The notes under the pieces were generated by a model. The model was not told the DNA's origin and ran no database searches. It worked only from the letters and a program-made list of their open reading frames with translations. Positions 54,854 through 63,302 of a stretch of 64,000 nucleotides of DNA are shown piece by piece. The stretch is from the NCBI RefSeq assembly GCF_900101625.1, contig NZ_FMYZ01000013.1:83579-147578 (forward strand), given 5' to 3'. Position 1 is the stretch's first letter, and the number at the start of each line of letters is the position of its first letter. Origin of the DNA: Cupriavidus sp. YR651. Its GTDB lineage: Bacteria; Pseudomonadota; Gammaproteobacteria; Burkholderiales; Burkholderiaceae. Made by a program: the position numbers and the translations under genes.

Positions 54854-55210
54854 TTAGAACTTGAGGCCGGCTTCGCGCGCAGCGTCAGCCAGGGCCTTCA
54901 CGCGGCCGTGGAAGCGGAAGCCCGCGCGGTCGAACGCAACGGTTTCCACACCGGCAGCCTTTGCCTTCTCGGCAACGCGCTTGCCCACCACGGTGGCGGC
55001 GGCAACGGTCGCGCCGCTGCCGGTCAGTTCTTTGCGCACTTCTGCTTCGGCGGTCGAAGCCGATGCCAGCACTTGCGTGCCGCACGGCGAGAACACCTGA
55101 GCGTAAATGTGCGAATTCGTACGGAACACGGTCAGACGGCTGACTTTCATCTCCGCGATCTTGGCGCGGGTCTGACGTGCACGGCGCAAACGAGCGTCTT
55201 TCTTGTTCAT
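54854..55210 (-). CDS. rplR: 50S ribosomal protein L18
   Basis: 5S rRNA-binding protein of 118 residues (MNKKDARLRRARQTRAKIAE, RLTVFRTNSHIYAQV, DRAGFRFHGRVKALADAAREAGLKF in parts). Two tandem ATG codons occur; the second (55210) is better spaced from the AAGGGG SD. It lies 11 bp after rplF. Confidence 0.97.
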   Translation of the reverse strand: MNKKDARLRRARQTRAKIAEMKVSRLTVFRTNSHIYAQVFSPCGTQVLASASTAEAEVRKELTGSGATVAAATVVGKRVAEKAKAAGVETVAFDRAGFRFHGRVKALADAAREAGLKF

Positions 55211-55221
55211 CATTGCACCCC

Positions 55222-55755
55222 TTACTTCTTCTTGGTTTCCTTCAGGATGACGCGCTCATCGGCGTAGCGAACACCCTTGCCCTTGTAGGGCTCAGGCGGA
55301 CGGTACGCGCGAACTTCCGCGGCAACCTGACCGACTTTCTGCTTGTCCGCACCCTTGATGATGATCTCGGTCTGCGTCGGCGTTTCCGCCTTCACGCCTT
55401 CCGGCATCTCATGGATCACGTCGTGCGAGAAACCAAGCTGGAGCTTCAGCGCAGCACCTTGCAGCTGGGCACGGTAGCCCACGCCAACCAGGGTCAGCTT
55501 GCGCTCGAAACCGGCGGTTACACCCTTGACCATGTTGGCCACCAAGGCGCGCATGGTGCCTTGCAGGGCGTTTGCTTCACGCGATTCGTCAACCGGCGAG
55601 AAGGTCAGCGTGCCGTTATCGACGTTGACCTTGACCAGGCTGTGAATCGGCTGCGACAGCGTGCCGAGCGGACCCTTAACGGAGAGCACGCCAGCCGCCA
55701 CATTCACTTCCGCGCCTTTCGGCAGGGTGATGGGAGCTTTACCTACACGGGACAT
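55222..55755 (-). CDS. rplF: 50S ribosomal protein L6
   Basis: Large-subunit protein near the factor-binding site, 177 residues from the ATG at 55755 (MSRVGKAPITLPKGAEV). The C-terminal RAYRPPEPYKGKGVRYADE signature is clear. The longer frame to 55809 overlaps the rpsH end and is not used. It lies 10 bp after rpsH. Confidence 0.98.
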   Translation of the reverse strand: MSRVGKAPITLPKGAEVNVAAGVLSVKGPLGTLSQPIHSLVKVNVDNGTLTFSPVDESREANALQGTMRALVANMVKGVTAGFERKLTLVGVGYRAQLQGAALKLQLGFSHDVIHEMPEGVKAETPTQTEIIIKGADKQKVGQVAAEVRAYRPPEPYKGKGVRYADERVILKETKKK

Positions 55756-55765
55756 AGTTTGCTCC

Positions 55766-56161
55766 TTACGCGACGTAGCAGAGAACTTCGCCGCCCACGC
55801 CAGTGGCACGTGCCTTGCGGTCCGTCATCAGACCCTGCGGGGTCGAGATGATCGCGACGCCCAGGCCGTTCATCACTTGGGGGATCTCGCTGCGGCCCTT
55901 GTACACGCGCAGGCCGGGCTTCGAAACGCGTTCGATGCGCTCGATGACCGGACGGCCGGCGTAGTACTTCAGACCGATGCTCAGTTGTGCCTTGCCGCCT
56001 TCTTCCTGCACTGCGAAGTCGTCGATGTAGCCTTCGTCCTTCAGGACCTTGGCGATCGCCGCTTTCAGCTTCGACGAGGGCATGACCACCGACGCCTTCT
56101 GCACGCCTTGGGCGTTGCGGATGCGCGTCAGCATATCGGCGATAGGATCGCTCATGCTCAT
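55766..56161 (-). CDS. rpsH: 30S ribosomal protein S8
   Basis: 16S rRNA-binding protein, and in E. coli the translational repressor of the spc operon. The 131 residues start MSMSDPIADMLTRIRNAQGV and include the S8 end GGEVLCYVA. A GGAG SD is well spaced for the ATG at 56161 rather than the internal 56155. It lies between rpsN (27 bp) and rplF. Confidence 0.98.
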   Translation of the reverse strand: MSMSDPIADMLTRIRNAQGVQKASVVMPSSKLKAAIAKVLKDEGYIDDFAVQEEGGKAQLSIGLKYYAGRPVIERIERVSKPGLRVYKGRSEIPQVMNGLGVAIISTPQGLMTDRKARATGVGGEVLCYVA

Positions 56162-56188
56162 ACTGTTTCTCCTGTAGCCTGTGCGTAA

Positions 56189-56494
56189 TTACCAGCTGGC
56201 TTTCGTCAGACCCGGGATTTCGCCCTTGAAGGCGATTTCGCGGATCTTGTTACGCGCCAGGCCAAACTTGCGGAAGGTACCGCGGGGACGACCGGTGATC
56301 GCGCAGCGGTTACGCTGGCGGGTCGGGTTCGCGTTGCGCGGGAGCTGTTGCAGCTCGAGACGCGCCAGATAACGCTCTTCTTCCGACTTTTCTTGGTCGT
56401 CAATAATGGCCTTGAGGTTTGCGCGCTTGGCGGCGTACTTTGCCACCAGCTTGGCGCGCTTCTTCTCACGTTCAATCAGAGCCAGTTTAGCCAC
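56189..56494 (-). CDS. rpsN: 30S ribosomal protein S14 (zinc-free long form)
   Basis: Head protein of the 30S subunit, 101 residues. The single Cys in QRNRCAITGRPRG and the long N-terminal half (MAKLALIEREKKRAKLVAKY) mark the C-minus form that needs no zinc, unlike the short CxxC form. It lies 9 bp after rplE. Confidence 0.98.
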   Translation of the reverse strand: MAKLALIEREKKRAKLVAKYAAKRANLKAIIDDQEKSEEERYLARLELQQLPRNANPTRQRNRCAITGRPRGTFRKFGLARNKIREIAFKGEIPGLTKASW

Positions 56495-56503
56495 GGTTAC
56501 CCC

Positions 56504-57046
56504 TTAATTACGGAACGGGAACTTGAACGCATTCAGAAGAGCCTTGGCTTCCTCGTCGTTCTTTGCCGTCGTCGTGATGCTGATGTTCAGACCACGCAGT
56601 GCGTCGATCTTGTCGTACTCGATCTCGGGGAAAATGATCTGCTCTTTCACACCGATGTTGTAGTTGCCGCGGCCATCGAACGAACGGCCCGACACGCCAC
56701 GGAAGTCACGCACGCGCGGCAGGGCCACGGTCACGAAACGATCGAGGAATTCGAACATGCGCTCGCCGCGCAGGGTCACCATCGCACCGATGGGATAGCC
56801 CTGGCGGATCTTGAAGCCGGCGATGGCCTTCTTGGCCTTCGTCACAACCGGCTTCTGACCGGCGATCTTCGTCAGGTCGCCCACAGCCAGCTCAATGACC
56901 TTCTTGTCATTGATGGCTTCACCGAGGCCCATGTTCAGGGTGATCTTGGTGATGCGCGGCACTTCCATGACCGACTTGTAGCCGAACTGCTCGATCAGCG
57001 CCGGCACAACCTTTTCTTTGTAAAACTCTTGCAGACGTGCTGCCAT
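56504..57046 (-). CDS. rplE: 50S ribosomal protein L5
   Basis: 5S rRNA-binding central protuberance protein, 180 residues (MAARLQEFYKEKVVPALIEQ; ITKITLNMGLGEA; AGFKIRQGYPIGAMVTLRGERM in parts). The ATG at 57046 has an AGGAG SD 6 nt upstream; the frame also offers a TTG two codons earlier. It lies 25 bp after rplX. Confidence 0.98.
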   Translation of the reverse strand: MAARLQEFYKEKVVPALIEQFGYKSVMEVPRITKITLNMGLGEAINDKKVIELAVGDLTKIAGQKPVVTKAKKAIAGFKIRQGYPIGAMVTLRGERMFEFLDRFVTVALPRVRDFRGVSGRSFDGRGNYNIGVKEQIIFPEIEYDKIDALRGLNISITTTAKNDEEAKALLNAFKFPFRN

Positions 57047-57071
57047 GCTCAACTCCTATCTGTGCCCAGAA

Positions 57072-57380
57072 TCAAGCAGCCACGACGGCACCGGTCGTCT
57101 TCAGGAAGCGCACGCGCTTGCCGTCTTCGACCTTGAAACCGACGCGCGACGGCTTGCCATTGGCATCCACGAGCGCAATGTTGGAAATATGCAGCGGCAT
57201 GACCTTGTCGACCACACCACCGGTGGTGCCCAGCATCGGGTTCGGGCGAGCGTGCTTCTTGGCAACGTTCACGCCCTCTACCGCAACCTTGTCGCCGAGC
57301 ACGGCTTGCACAGTACCGCGCTTGCCCTTGTCTTTGCCGGTCAGGACGATGACTTCGTCGCCTTTGCGAATCTTGTTCAT
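57072..57380 (-). CDS. rplX: 50S ribosomal protein L24
   Basis: Early assembly initiator of the 50S subunit, 102 residues with a KOW motif (KIRKGDEVIVLTGKDKGKRG) at the N-terminus and GFKVEDGKRVRFLKTTG at the end. It lies 9 bp after rplN. Confidence 0.98.
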   Translation of the reverse strand: MNKIRKGDEVIVLTGKDKGKRGTVQAVLGDKVAVEGVNVAKKHARPNPMLGTTGGVVDKVMPLHISNIALVDANGKPSRVGFKVEDGKRVRFLKTTGAVVAA

Positions 57381-57389
57381 GGCGGCTCC

Positions 57390-57758
57390 TTACAGCACTT
57401 CCGGCGCGAGCGACACGATCTTCATGAAGCGCTCGGTACGGAGTTCACGAGTCACCGGCCCGAAAATACGGGTGCCGATCGGCTCGAGCTTGGTGTTCAG
57501 CAGGACAGCTGCATTGCTGTCGAACTTGACGAGCGAACCGTCCGCGCGGCGCACGCCCTTGGCGGTACGCACGACGACGGCGTTGTAGATATCGCCCTTC
57601 TTCACGCGACCGCGCGGCGCTGCGTCCTTGACGGTCACCTTGATGATGTCGCCCACGCTCGCATAGCGGCGCTTGGACCCACCCAGCACTTTGATGCACA
57701 GCACTTCGCGCGCACCAGTGTTATCGGCCACTTCGAGCCGGCTTTCTGTCTGAATCAT
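57390..57758 (-). CDS. rplN: 50S ribosomal protein L14
   Basis: Subunit-interface protein, 122 residues (MIQTESRLEVADNTGAREVLCIKVLGG in part; KKGDIYNAVVVRTAKGV). It is the first gene of the spc-type group here: a 277-bp gap with a strong promoter separates it from rpsQ, so transcription can restart at this point. Confidence 0.98.
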   Translation of the reverse strand: MIQTESRLEVADNTGAREVLCIKVLGGSKRRYASVGDIIKVTVKDAAPRGRVKKGDIYNAVVVRTAKGVRRADGSLVKFDSNAAVLLNTKLEPIGTRIFGPVTRELRTERFMKIVSLAPEVL

Positions 57759-57977
57759 GGTGTTTGTCTTCCCAACTTAATCCGCTGAACCCAACAGATA
57801 TCGAGTCCACCGGTCAGTCTTGGTCCCGTCGGCAACCAGCTTTGCGCCAGCACCGTTTGGGTTGATCAACTTTGAAGTCGGTAGTTACCGGGCAACCTGA
57901 ATTTCAGGACCGCCTGGCCTTGGCTCACTTCAGAGGCCCGCCTGGGTGATACTGCTAGGGCGAACGCAATAAAGCGG

Positions 57978-58019
57978 AAGTCCAGGATTATAGCACATAA
58001 CCCTGGACTTGCAAGTCAA
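57978..58019 (-). promoter_or_regulatory. Extended -10 promoter of the rplN (spc) operon with overlapping dyad
   Basis: On the minus strand TTGCAA (58009-58014), 16 bp, then TATAAT (57987-57992) preceded by TGC, an extended -10. A perfect 9-bp inverted repeat AAGTCCAGG / CCTGGACTT (57978-57986 and 58002-58010) flanks the -10. The start near 57980 gives a leader of about 220 nt before rplN. Confidence 0.75.
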
Positions 58020-58035
58020 CCAAGAACTGTTGTTC

Positions 58036-58314
58036 TTAGATGACGCGAGCAGCTTCTACCAGCCGGGAAACCACCCAGGACTTGGTCCGCGACAGCGGAC
58101 GCGTTTCCTGGATCTCGACCTTGTCGCCTTCCTTGTACTGGTTGGCTTCGTCGTGTGCGTGGTACTTCTTGGAACGCAGCACGTACTTGCCGTACAGGGG
58201 ATGCTTGACGCGGTTTTCGATCAGGACCGTGACGGTCTTGTCCATCTTGTCGCTAACGACACGGCCTACGAGAGTCCGGCGAAGCGACGTTTCAGTCTTT
58301 GCAGCTTCAGTCAT
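58036..58314 (-). CDS. rpsQ: 30S ribosomal protein S17
   Basis: OB-fold 16S rRNA-binding protein of 92 residues (LRRTLVGRVVSDKMDKTVTVLIENRVKHPLYGKYV in parts; ETRPLSRTKSWVV). It overlaps the rpmC stop by 4 bp and is the last gene of the S10-type transcription unit before the rplN promoter. Confidence 0.98.
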   Translation of the reverse strand: MTEAAKTETSLRRTLVGRVVSDKMDKTVTVLIENRVKHPLYGKYVLRSKKYHAHDEANQYKEGDKVEIQETRPLSRTKSWVVSRLVEAARVI

Positions 58315-58505
58315 TTCGCGTTCGCCTTTTCGCTCAGCACGGTTTGCACACGCGCGATGTCCTTGCGCACCTTCTTCAGCTGGCTGCTGTTCTGCAGCTG
58401 CTGGGTGGCCTTTTGCATGCGCAGGCTAAATTGGGCCTTCAGCAGCTCGGAGAGCTCCTGGTTCAGGCCTGCGGCGTCCTTGCCGCGAAGTTCGGATGCT
58501 TTCAT
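58311..58505 (-). CDS. rpmC: 50S ribosomal protein L29
   Basis: A 64-residue two-helix protein at the tunnel exit (MKASELRGKDAAGLNQELSE; KKVRKDIARVQTVLSEK), next to the SRP/trigger factor docking site. It overlaps rpsQ by 4 bp and lies 11 bp after rplP. Confidence 0.98.
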   Translation of the reverse strand: MKASELRGKDAAGLNQELSELLKAQFSLRMQKATQQLQNSSQLKKVRKDIARVQTVLSEKANAK

Positions 58506-58516
58506 CCCTGCTCTCC

Positions 58517-58933
58517 TTACGTCCCGACCTGACGCACCACGAAATTCGTGGCGATCGGCAGCTTGGCGGCCGCAAGGCGGAACGCCTCACGCGCCAGCTC
58601 TTCGCTCACGCCATCCATTTCGTACAGCATCTTGCCCGGCTGAATCTCAGCCACGTAGTATTCCGGATTGCCCTTACCGTTACCCATACGGACTTCGGCG
58701 GGCTTCTTCGAAATCGGCTTGTCCGGGAAAATCCGGATCCAGATGCGGCCGCCACGCTTGATGTGACGGGTCATCGCACGACGTGCCGACTCGATCTGAC
58801 GCGCGGTCAGACGACCACGTCCCATTGCCTTCAGGCCAAATTCGCCGAAAGACACGGCGTTGCCACGGGTAGCCTTACCCGTGTTGCGGCCTTTCTGCTC
58901 CTTGCGATACTTCCTGCGCTTAGGTTGCAGCAT
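58517..58933 (-). CDS. rplP: 50S ribosomal protein L16
   Basis: Large-subunit protein near the A-site tRNA, 138 residues ([50 protein letters not shown] in parts; [21 protein letters not shown]). It starts 2 bp after the rpsC stop. Confidence 0.98.
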
Positions 58934-58935
58934 TC

Positions 58936-59742
58936 TTATTCTCCACTCTTCGCATCTGCGCCAGGTGCAGCGCGGCGACCGGCGCCAGCACCGGCGCCAC
59001 CGCGACGGTTGCCACCCGGGCGGCCGCCTTCGCCTTCACGGCGACGACCTTCCGGACGACCCGGGCGACGACGACGGTCTTCCTGGGGTTCTTCCACCAC
59101 GGGCGCTTCATTGCGACCCAGGTGATCACCCTTGTAGACCCACACCTTGACACCGATGATGCCGTAGGTGGTTTCGGCTTCGGAGAAGCCGTAGTCGATG
59201 TCGGCGCGCAGGGTGTGCAGGGGCACACGACCTTCGCGGTACCACTCGGTACGCGCGATTTCGATACCGTTCAGACGACCCGAGCTCATGATCTTGATGC
59301 CCTGGGCACCCAGGCGCATCGCGTTCTGCATCGCACGCTTCATTGCGCGACGGAACATGATGCGACGCTCGAGCTGTTGAGTAATCGAGTCGGCGATCAG
59401 CTGCGCATCGGTTTCCGGCTTGCGGATTTCCTCGATGTTCACGTGCACGGGCACACCCATGCGACGTTGCAGTTCGGCCTTCAGCAGTTCGATGTCCTCA
59501 CCCTTCTTGCCGATCACCACGCCCGGACGCGAGCTGTAAATGGTGAGACGGGCATTGCGGGCAGGACGCTCGATCACGACACGGCCAACCGATGCGTTCT
59601 TGAGCTTCTTCTTCAGAAAGTCGCGAACTTCGATGTCTTCTTTCAGCATGCCGGCGAACTTCGTGTTGTTGGCGTACCAACGCGAAGCCCAGTTACGGCT
59701 GACGGCCAGACGGAAGCCAGTCGGATGAATCTTCTGTCCCAT
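58936..59742 (-). CDS. rpsC: 30S ribosomal protein S3
   Basis: mRNA-entry-site protein with KH domain ([17 protein letters not shown]) and the S3 C-domain ([19 protein letters not shown]; [18 protein letters not shown]). 268 residues; the last 50 or so form an Arg/Gly/Glu-rich tail ([20 protein letters not shown]) common in betaproteobacteria but absent from E. coli. It lies 9 bp after rplV. Confidence 0.98.
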
Positions 59743-59751
59743 CGTGACTCC

Positions 59752-60081
59752 TTAGTTGCCGAGCGTCACAGTGATGTGACAAGTTTGTTTCTCGATGCGG
59801 TTGCCGCGGCCCTTTGCCCGTGCGGTGAAGCGCTTGAGCGAGGTCGCCTTGTCGACGAAGATCGACTTGACCTTCAGGTCGTCGATATCGGCGCCTTCGT
59901 TGTGCTCAGCATTGGCGATGGCCGACTCGACCACCTTCTTCACGATCCCGGCAGCCTTTTTCGGGCTGAACGTCAGGACATTGAGCGCGCGCTCGATCGG
60001 CAGACCACGGATCTGGTCAGCGACCAGGCGCGTCTTCTGGGCGGAGATGCGGGCACCGCGATGAATCGCTTTCACTTCCAT
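59752..60081 (-). CDS. rplV: 50S ribosomal protein L22
   Basis: Lines the peptide exit tunnel; the loop is linked to macrolide resistance in the family. The 109 residues (MEVKAIHRGARISAQKTRLV; AKGRGNRIEKQTCHITV) are standard with no obvious loop change. It lies 9 bp after rpsS. Confidence 0.98.
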   Translation of the reverse strand: MEVKAIHRGARISAQKTRLVADQIRGLPIERALNVLTFSPKKAAGIVKKVVESAIANAEHNEGADIDDLKVKSIFVDKATSLKRFTARAKGRGNRIEKQTCHITVTLGN

Positions 60082-60090
60082 GATGGCACC

Positions 60091-60366
60091 TTACCTCTTC
60101 GCTTTCTTGTCAGCCGCATGGCCCTTGAACGTGCGGGTGAGCGCAAATTCGCCGAGCTTGTGGCCAACCATGTTTTCCGTAACGTACACCGGCACGTGTT
60201 GACGGCCGTTGTGAACGGCGATCGTCAGGCCGATGAACTCCGGCAGAATGGTCGAGCGACGCGACCAAGTCTTGATGGGCTTCTTGTCCTTGCCGCCCGT
60301 GGCCGCTTCCACCTTTTTCAGCAGGTGGGCGTCACAGAACGGACCCTTTTTTGCGGAACGTGTCAT
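60091..60366 (-). CDS. rpsS: 30S ribosomal protein S19
   Basis: Head protein of the 30S subunit, 91 residues (MTRSAKKGPFCDAHLLKKVE; TWSRRSTILPEFIGLTIAVHNG; VGHKLGEFALTRTFKGH). It lies 22 bp after rplB. Confidence 0.98.
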   Translation of the reverse strand: MTRSAKKGPFCDAHLLKKVEAATGGKDKKPIKTWSRRSTILPEFIGLTIAVHNGRQHVPVYVTENMVGHKLGEFALTRTFKGHAADKKAKR

Positions 60367-60388
60367 GTTCTAGGCTCCTACCTACCGA

Positions 60389-61219
60389 TTAACGCTTGTG
60401 GCGCTTCTGCACGATCATGCTGGCAGTGCGCTTGTTGCTGCGGGTACGGTAACCCTTGGCCGGGGTACCCCACGGGGAAACCGGATCGCGACCAGCGGCG
60501 GTCTTGCCTTCACCACCACCGTGCGGGTGGTCCACCGGGTTCATCACCACACCGCGAACGGTCGGGCGAATACCACGCCAGCGAGTTGCACCGGCCTTGC
60601 CGATGACGCGCAGGCTGTGCTCTTCGTTGCCCACTTCACCGATGGTGGCGCGGCACTCGATGTGCACGCGACGCACTTCACCGGAGCGCAGACGCACCTG
60701 AGCGTACACGCCTTCACGGGCCAGCAGCACGGCGGAACCGCCTGCAGCGCGGGCGATCTGGGCACCCTTGCCAGGCAGCATTTCCACGTTGTTGATCGTG
60801 GTACCGACCGGGATGTTGCGGATCGGCAGGTTGTTACCAGCCTTGATCGGCGCTTCCGAGCCATTCAGCAGCGACTGGCCGGCAACCATGCCCTTGGTGG
60901 CGATGATGTAGCGACGCTCGCCGTCGGCGAACAGCACCAGCGCGATATTGGCGCTGCGGTTCGGATCGTATTCCAGACGCTCGACCTTGGCGGGGATGCC
61001 GTCCTTGTCGTTGCGCTTGAAATCGACCACGCGGTAGTGGTGCTTATGACCACCGCCCTTGTGACGGGTGGTGATGTGGCCGTTATTGTTACGGCCCGAC
61101 TTCTGGAATTGCTTTTCCAGCAGCGGTGCGTGCGGCGCGCCCTTGTGCAGGTCGTTGTTCACGACCTTCACCATCGAGCGACGGCCCGGGGAAGTCGGCT
61201 TGGTCTTGACGAGTGCCAT
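60389..61219 (-). CDS. rplB: 50S ribosomal protein L2
   Basis: Core large-subunit protein needed for subunit joining and peptidyl transfer. The 276 residues include GRNNNGHITTRHKGGGHKHHYR (in parts) and the universal PVDHPHGGGEGKTAAGRDPVSPWG active-site segment (in parts). It starts 2 bp after the rplW stop. Confidence 0.98.
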   Translation of the reverse strand: MALVKTKPTSPGRRSMVKVVNNDLHKGAPHAPLLEKQFQKSGRNNNGHITTRHKGGGHKHHYRVVDFKRNDKDGIPAKVERLEYDPNRSANIALVLFADGERRYIIATKGMVAGQSLLNGSEAPIKAGNNLPIRNIPVGTTINNVEMLPGKGAQIARAAGGSAVLLAREGVYAQVRLRSGEVRRVHIECRATIGEVGNEEHSLRVIGKAGATRWRGIRPTVRGVVMNPVDHPHGGGEGKTAAGRDPVSPWGTPAKGYRTRSNKRTASMIVQKRHKR

Positions 61220-61221
61220 GA

Positions 61222-61536
61222 TTACTTGGCCTCCGCTTCAAAATTGATTTCCTGACCCGGCTTCAGCGACACGTAAGCCTTCTTTACGTGGTTGCGACGG
61301 CCCATGAAGCGGCCAAAGCGCTTTTGCTTGCCCTTCTGGTTCAGGATCTGAACGGACTGCACCTCGACCTTGAACAGCAGTTCGACGGCGGCCTTCACTT
61401 CTGCCTTGTCGGCATCGCGAGCCACTTCGAACACAACCTGTTCATTCTTGTCGGCGACCAGGGTTGCCTTTTCGGAAACCACCGGCGCGAGCAGCACCTG
61501 CATCAAACGATGATCGTTCTTGGCTACTTGCGTCAT
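61222..61536 (-). CDS. rplW: 50S ribosomal protein L23
   Basis: Tunnel-exit protein that docks trigger factor and SRP, 104 residues (LMQVLLAPVVSEKATLVADK; VQSVQILNQKGKQKRFG). Its start overlaps the rplD stop by 4 bp. Confidence 0.98.
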   Translation of the reverse strand: MTQVAKNDHRLMQVLLAPVVSEKATLVADKNEQVVFEVARDADKAEVKAAVELLFKVEVQSVQILNQKGKQKRFGRFMGRRNHVKKAYVSLKPGQEINFEAEAK

Positions 61537-62153
61537 TTCAGCAACTCCTCGATCTGCGCGACAGCCGCCTTGGTCACCAGCACTTTCTTGTAGTGCACGA
61601 GCGACAGCGGATCAGCCTGACGCGGCTCCACAACAGCCACGTGCGGCAGGTTGCGGGATGCCAGGTAGAGATTTTCGTCGAGGCTATCGGTGATGATCAG
61701 CACCGAGTCCAGGCCCATGGCCTTGAACTTGTCGGCCAAGAGCTTGGTCTTGGGCGCATCGACGGTGAAACCGTCCACCACATTGATACGACCTTCACGT
61801 GCGAGCTGCGAGTAAATCGAGCGCATACCAGCACGGAACATCTTCTTGTTGACCTTCTGGCTGAAGTTCTCTTCCGGCGAATTCGGGAAGATACGGCCGC
61901 CCCCGCGCCACAGCGGCGAGGAAGACATACCGGCACGAGCACGGCCCGTACCCTTCTGGCGCCAAGGCTTCTTGGTCGTGTGCTTGACCTCTTCACGATC
62001 CTTCTGCTTACGGTTGCCGCTACGAGCGTTGGCCTGGTAAGCAACTACGATCTGGTGAACGAGGGCTTCGTTGTAGTCACGGCCGAACACTTCGGGCGAC
62101 GCGGCAACGCCGGCGCCGATTTGACCGTTGTCCTGGAGGAGCTTGAGTTCCAT
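61533..62153 (-). CDS. rplD: 50S ribosomal protein L4
   Basis: Tunnel-lining protein, 206 residues, which in E. coli also represses the S10 operon by acting on its leader. Features: the tunnel loop KKPWRQKGTGRARAGMSSSPLWRGGG (in parts) and the C-terminal globular half. It is 12 bp after rplC. If it autoregulates here, the target would be the leader of rplC rather than that of rpsJ. Confidence 0.98.
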   Translation of the reverse strand: MELKLLQDNGQIGAGVAASPEVFGRDYNEALVHQIVVAYQANARSGNRKQKDREEVKHTTKKPWRQKGTGRARAGMSSSPLWRGGGRIFPNSPEENFSQKVNKKMFRAGMRSIYSQLAREGRINVVDGFTVDAPKTKLLADKFKAMGLDSVLIITDSLDENLYLASRNLPHVAVVEPRQADPLSLVHYKKVLVTKAAVAQIEELLK

Positions 62154-62165
62154 TACATGCGCTCC

Positions 62166-62810
62166 TTAAGCTTTGGCCTTGACGGCCGGAGTAACGATGA
62201 CCTTGCCGCCCTTGGAACCGGGGATGGCGCCCTTGACCAGCAGGAGCTTGCGCTCTGCGTCGATCTTGGCGATTTCCAGGTTCTGGACGGTGCGGGTGAC
62301 GTCACCCAGGTGACCCGTCATGCGCTTGCCGGGAAACACGCGGCCCGGATCCTGCGCCATACCGATGGAACCCGGCACGTTGTGCGAACGCGAGTTACCG
62401 TGGGAGGCACGACCCGATGCGAAGTGGTAGCGCTTGATGGTACCGGCGTAGCCCTTACCGATGCTCACGCCCTGCACGTCGATCTTCTGACCAACCTGGA
62501 ACAGGTCGACAGACAGCGAGCTGCCAGCTTGCAGCTCGGCAGCCTTGGCTGCATCGATGCGGAATTCTTTGATGACTTCACCGGCTTCCACGCCGGCTTT
62601 GGCGAGGTGACCCGCCAGCGGCTTGGTGACGCGGCTTGCGCGCCGGCTGCCGAAGGTGACTTGAACCGCGGTGTAACCGTCGGTCTCGTCCGTCTTGATT
62701 TGCGTCACGCGGTTGTCGCCGACCTCGACCACGGTAACGGGAATCGAATCACCGTCGTCCGTGAAAATACGGGTCATGCCAACCTTGCGACCTACAAGGC
62801 CAAGGCTCAT
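62166..62810 (-). CDS. rplC: 50S ribosomal protein L3
   Basis: Early-assembly large-subunit protein near the peptidyl transferase centre. 214 residues from the ATG at 62810 (MSLGLVGRKVGMTRIFTDDG), supported by a GGAG SD; the frame continues to 63008 but only through the leader. FASGRASHGNSRSHNVPGSIGMAQDPGRVFPGKRM (in parts) is the L3 hallmark. First gene of the transcription unit that starts at the promoter 62943-62971. Confidence 0.98.
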   Translation of the reverse strand: MSLGLVGRKVGMTRIFTDDGDSIPVTVVEVGDNRVTQIKTDETDGYTAVQVTFGSRRASRVTKPLAGHLAKAGVEAGEVIKEFRIDAAKAAELQAGSSLSVDLFQVGQKIDVQGVSIGKGYAGTIKRYHFASGRASHGNSRSHNVPGSIGMAQDPGRVFPGKRMTGHLGDVTRTVQNLEIAKIDAERKLLLVKGAIPGSKGGKVIVTPAVKAKA

Positions 62811-62916
62811 GGTTTGCTCCATTCCCAGCTGCGATTGGCCGGGGCTGATTAATACACGAAAACTGTGTGAGTGCGGGTTGCGCGAAAGAGATTGCGCACG
62901 ACCAAAACGGTCCCCA

Positions 62917-62936
62917 CTACCCGGAGAAACGGGTAG
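62917..62936 (-). promoter_or_regulatory. Hairpin at the 5' end of the rplC leader
   Basis: CTACCCG (62917-62923) and CGGGTAG (62930-62936) form a perfect 7-bp stem exactly at the predicted transcript start, a possible 5' stabiliser or regulatory leader element. Confidence 0.5.
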
Positions 62937-62942
62937 CCTTAC

Positions 62943-62971
62943 ACTATATCGCACTAACTTGGAAAGGGCAA
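62943..62971 (-). promoter_or_regulatory. Sigma-70-like promoter of the rplC operon
   Basis: On the minus strand TTGCCC (62966-62971), 17 bp, TATAGT (62943-62948). It gives a leader of about 125 nt before the rplC ATG and makes the rplC-rpsQ group independent of rpsJ. Confidence 0.7.
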
Positions 62972-63095
62972 CATGCGATGCGCTTTTTCCTCTGCGGTGC
63001 ATGCTCACGTGTTTTTTTGCGGCGTTTCCAGCATAAACACGGTGCGATGCACGAGATAGCGTGCGAATCGGTGAGCGGGAATCGTGCTGTGGCGG

Positions 63096-63302
63096 TCAGT
63101 CGCTGACGTTCGGGCCGGTGCGATCCGGCGCCTCCAGCCCCCAGTCGCCGAAGTCCAGCCAGTCATCGCCGAGTAATTCGAGCGGATGCTGCGTGCGGCC
63201 CGAACCATTGCCGCATCCCATGGCATCCGCCGGGCAATATTTATCGCAGCCCCAGCAGATGCGCTCGGGGTGCTTGGGATGGAGAGGAAACTTCTTTGCC
63301 AT
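63096..63302 (-). CDS. DUF3079 family small protein
   Basis: A 68-residue cytosolic protein (MAKKFPLHPKHPERICWGCD...). Four cysteines or similar ligands in CWGCDKYCPADAMGCGNG suggest a metal site, and RTQHPLELLGDDW is conserved in the family as I recall it. Function is not known. The ATG at 63302 is chosen by family similarity; a longer frame to 63425 lacks support and the SD is poor. It lies between the rpsJ terminator and the rplC promoter, so it probably has its own promoter. Confidence 0.8.
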   Translation of the reverse strand: MAKKFPLHPKHPERICWGCDKYCPADAMGCGNGSGRTQHPLELLGDDWLDFGDWGLEAPDRTGPNVSD

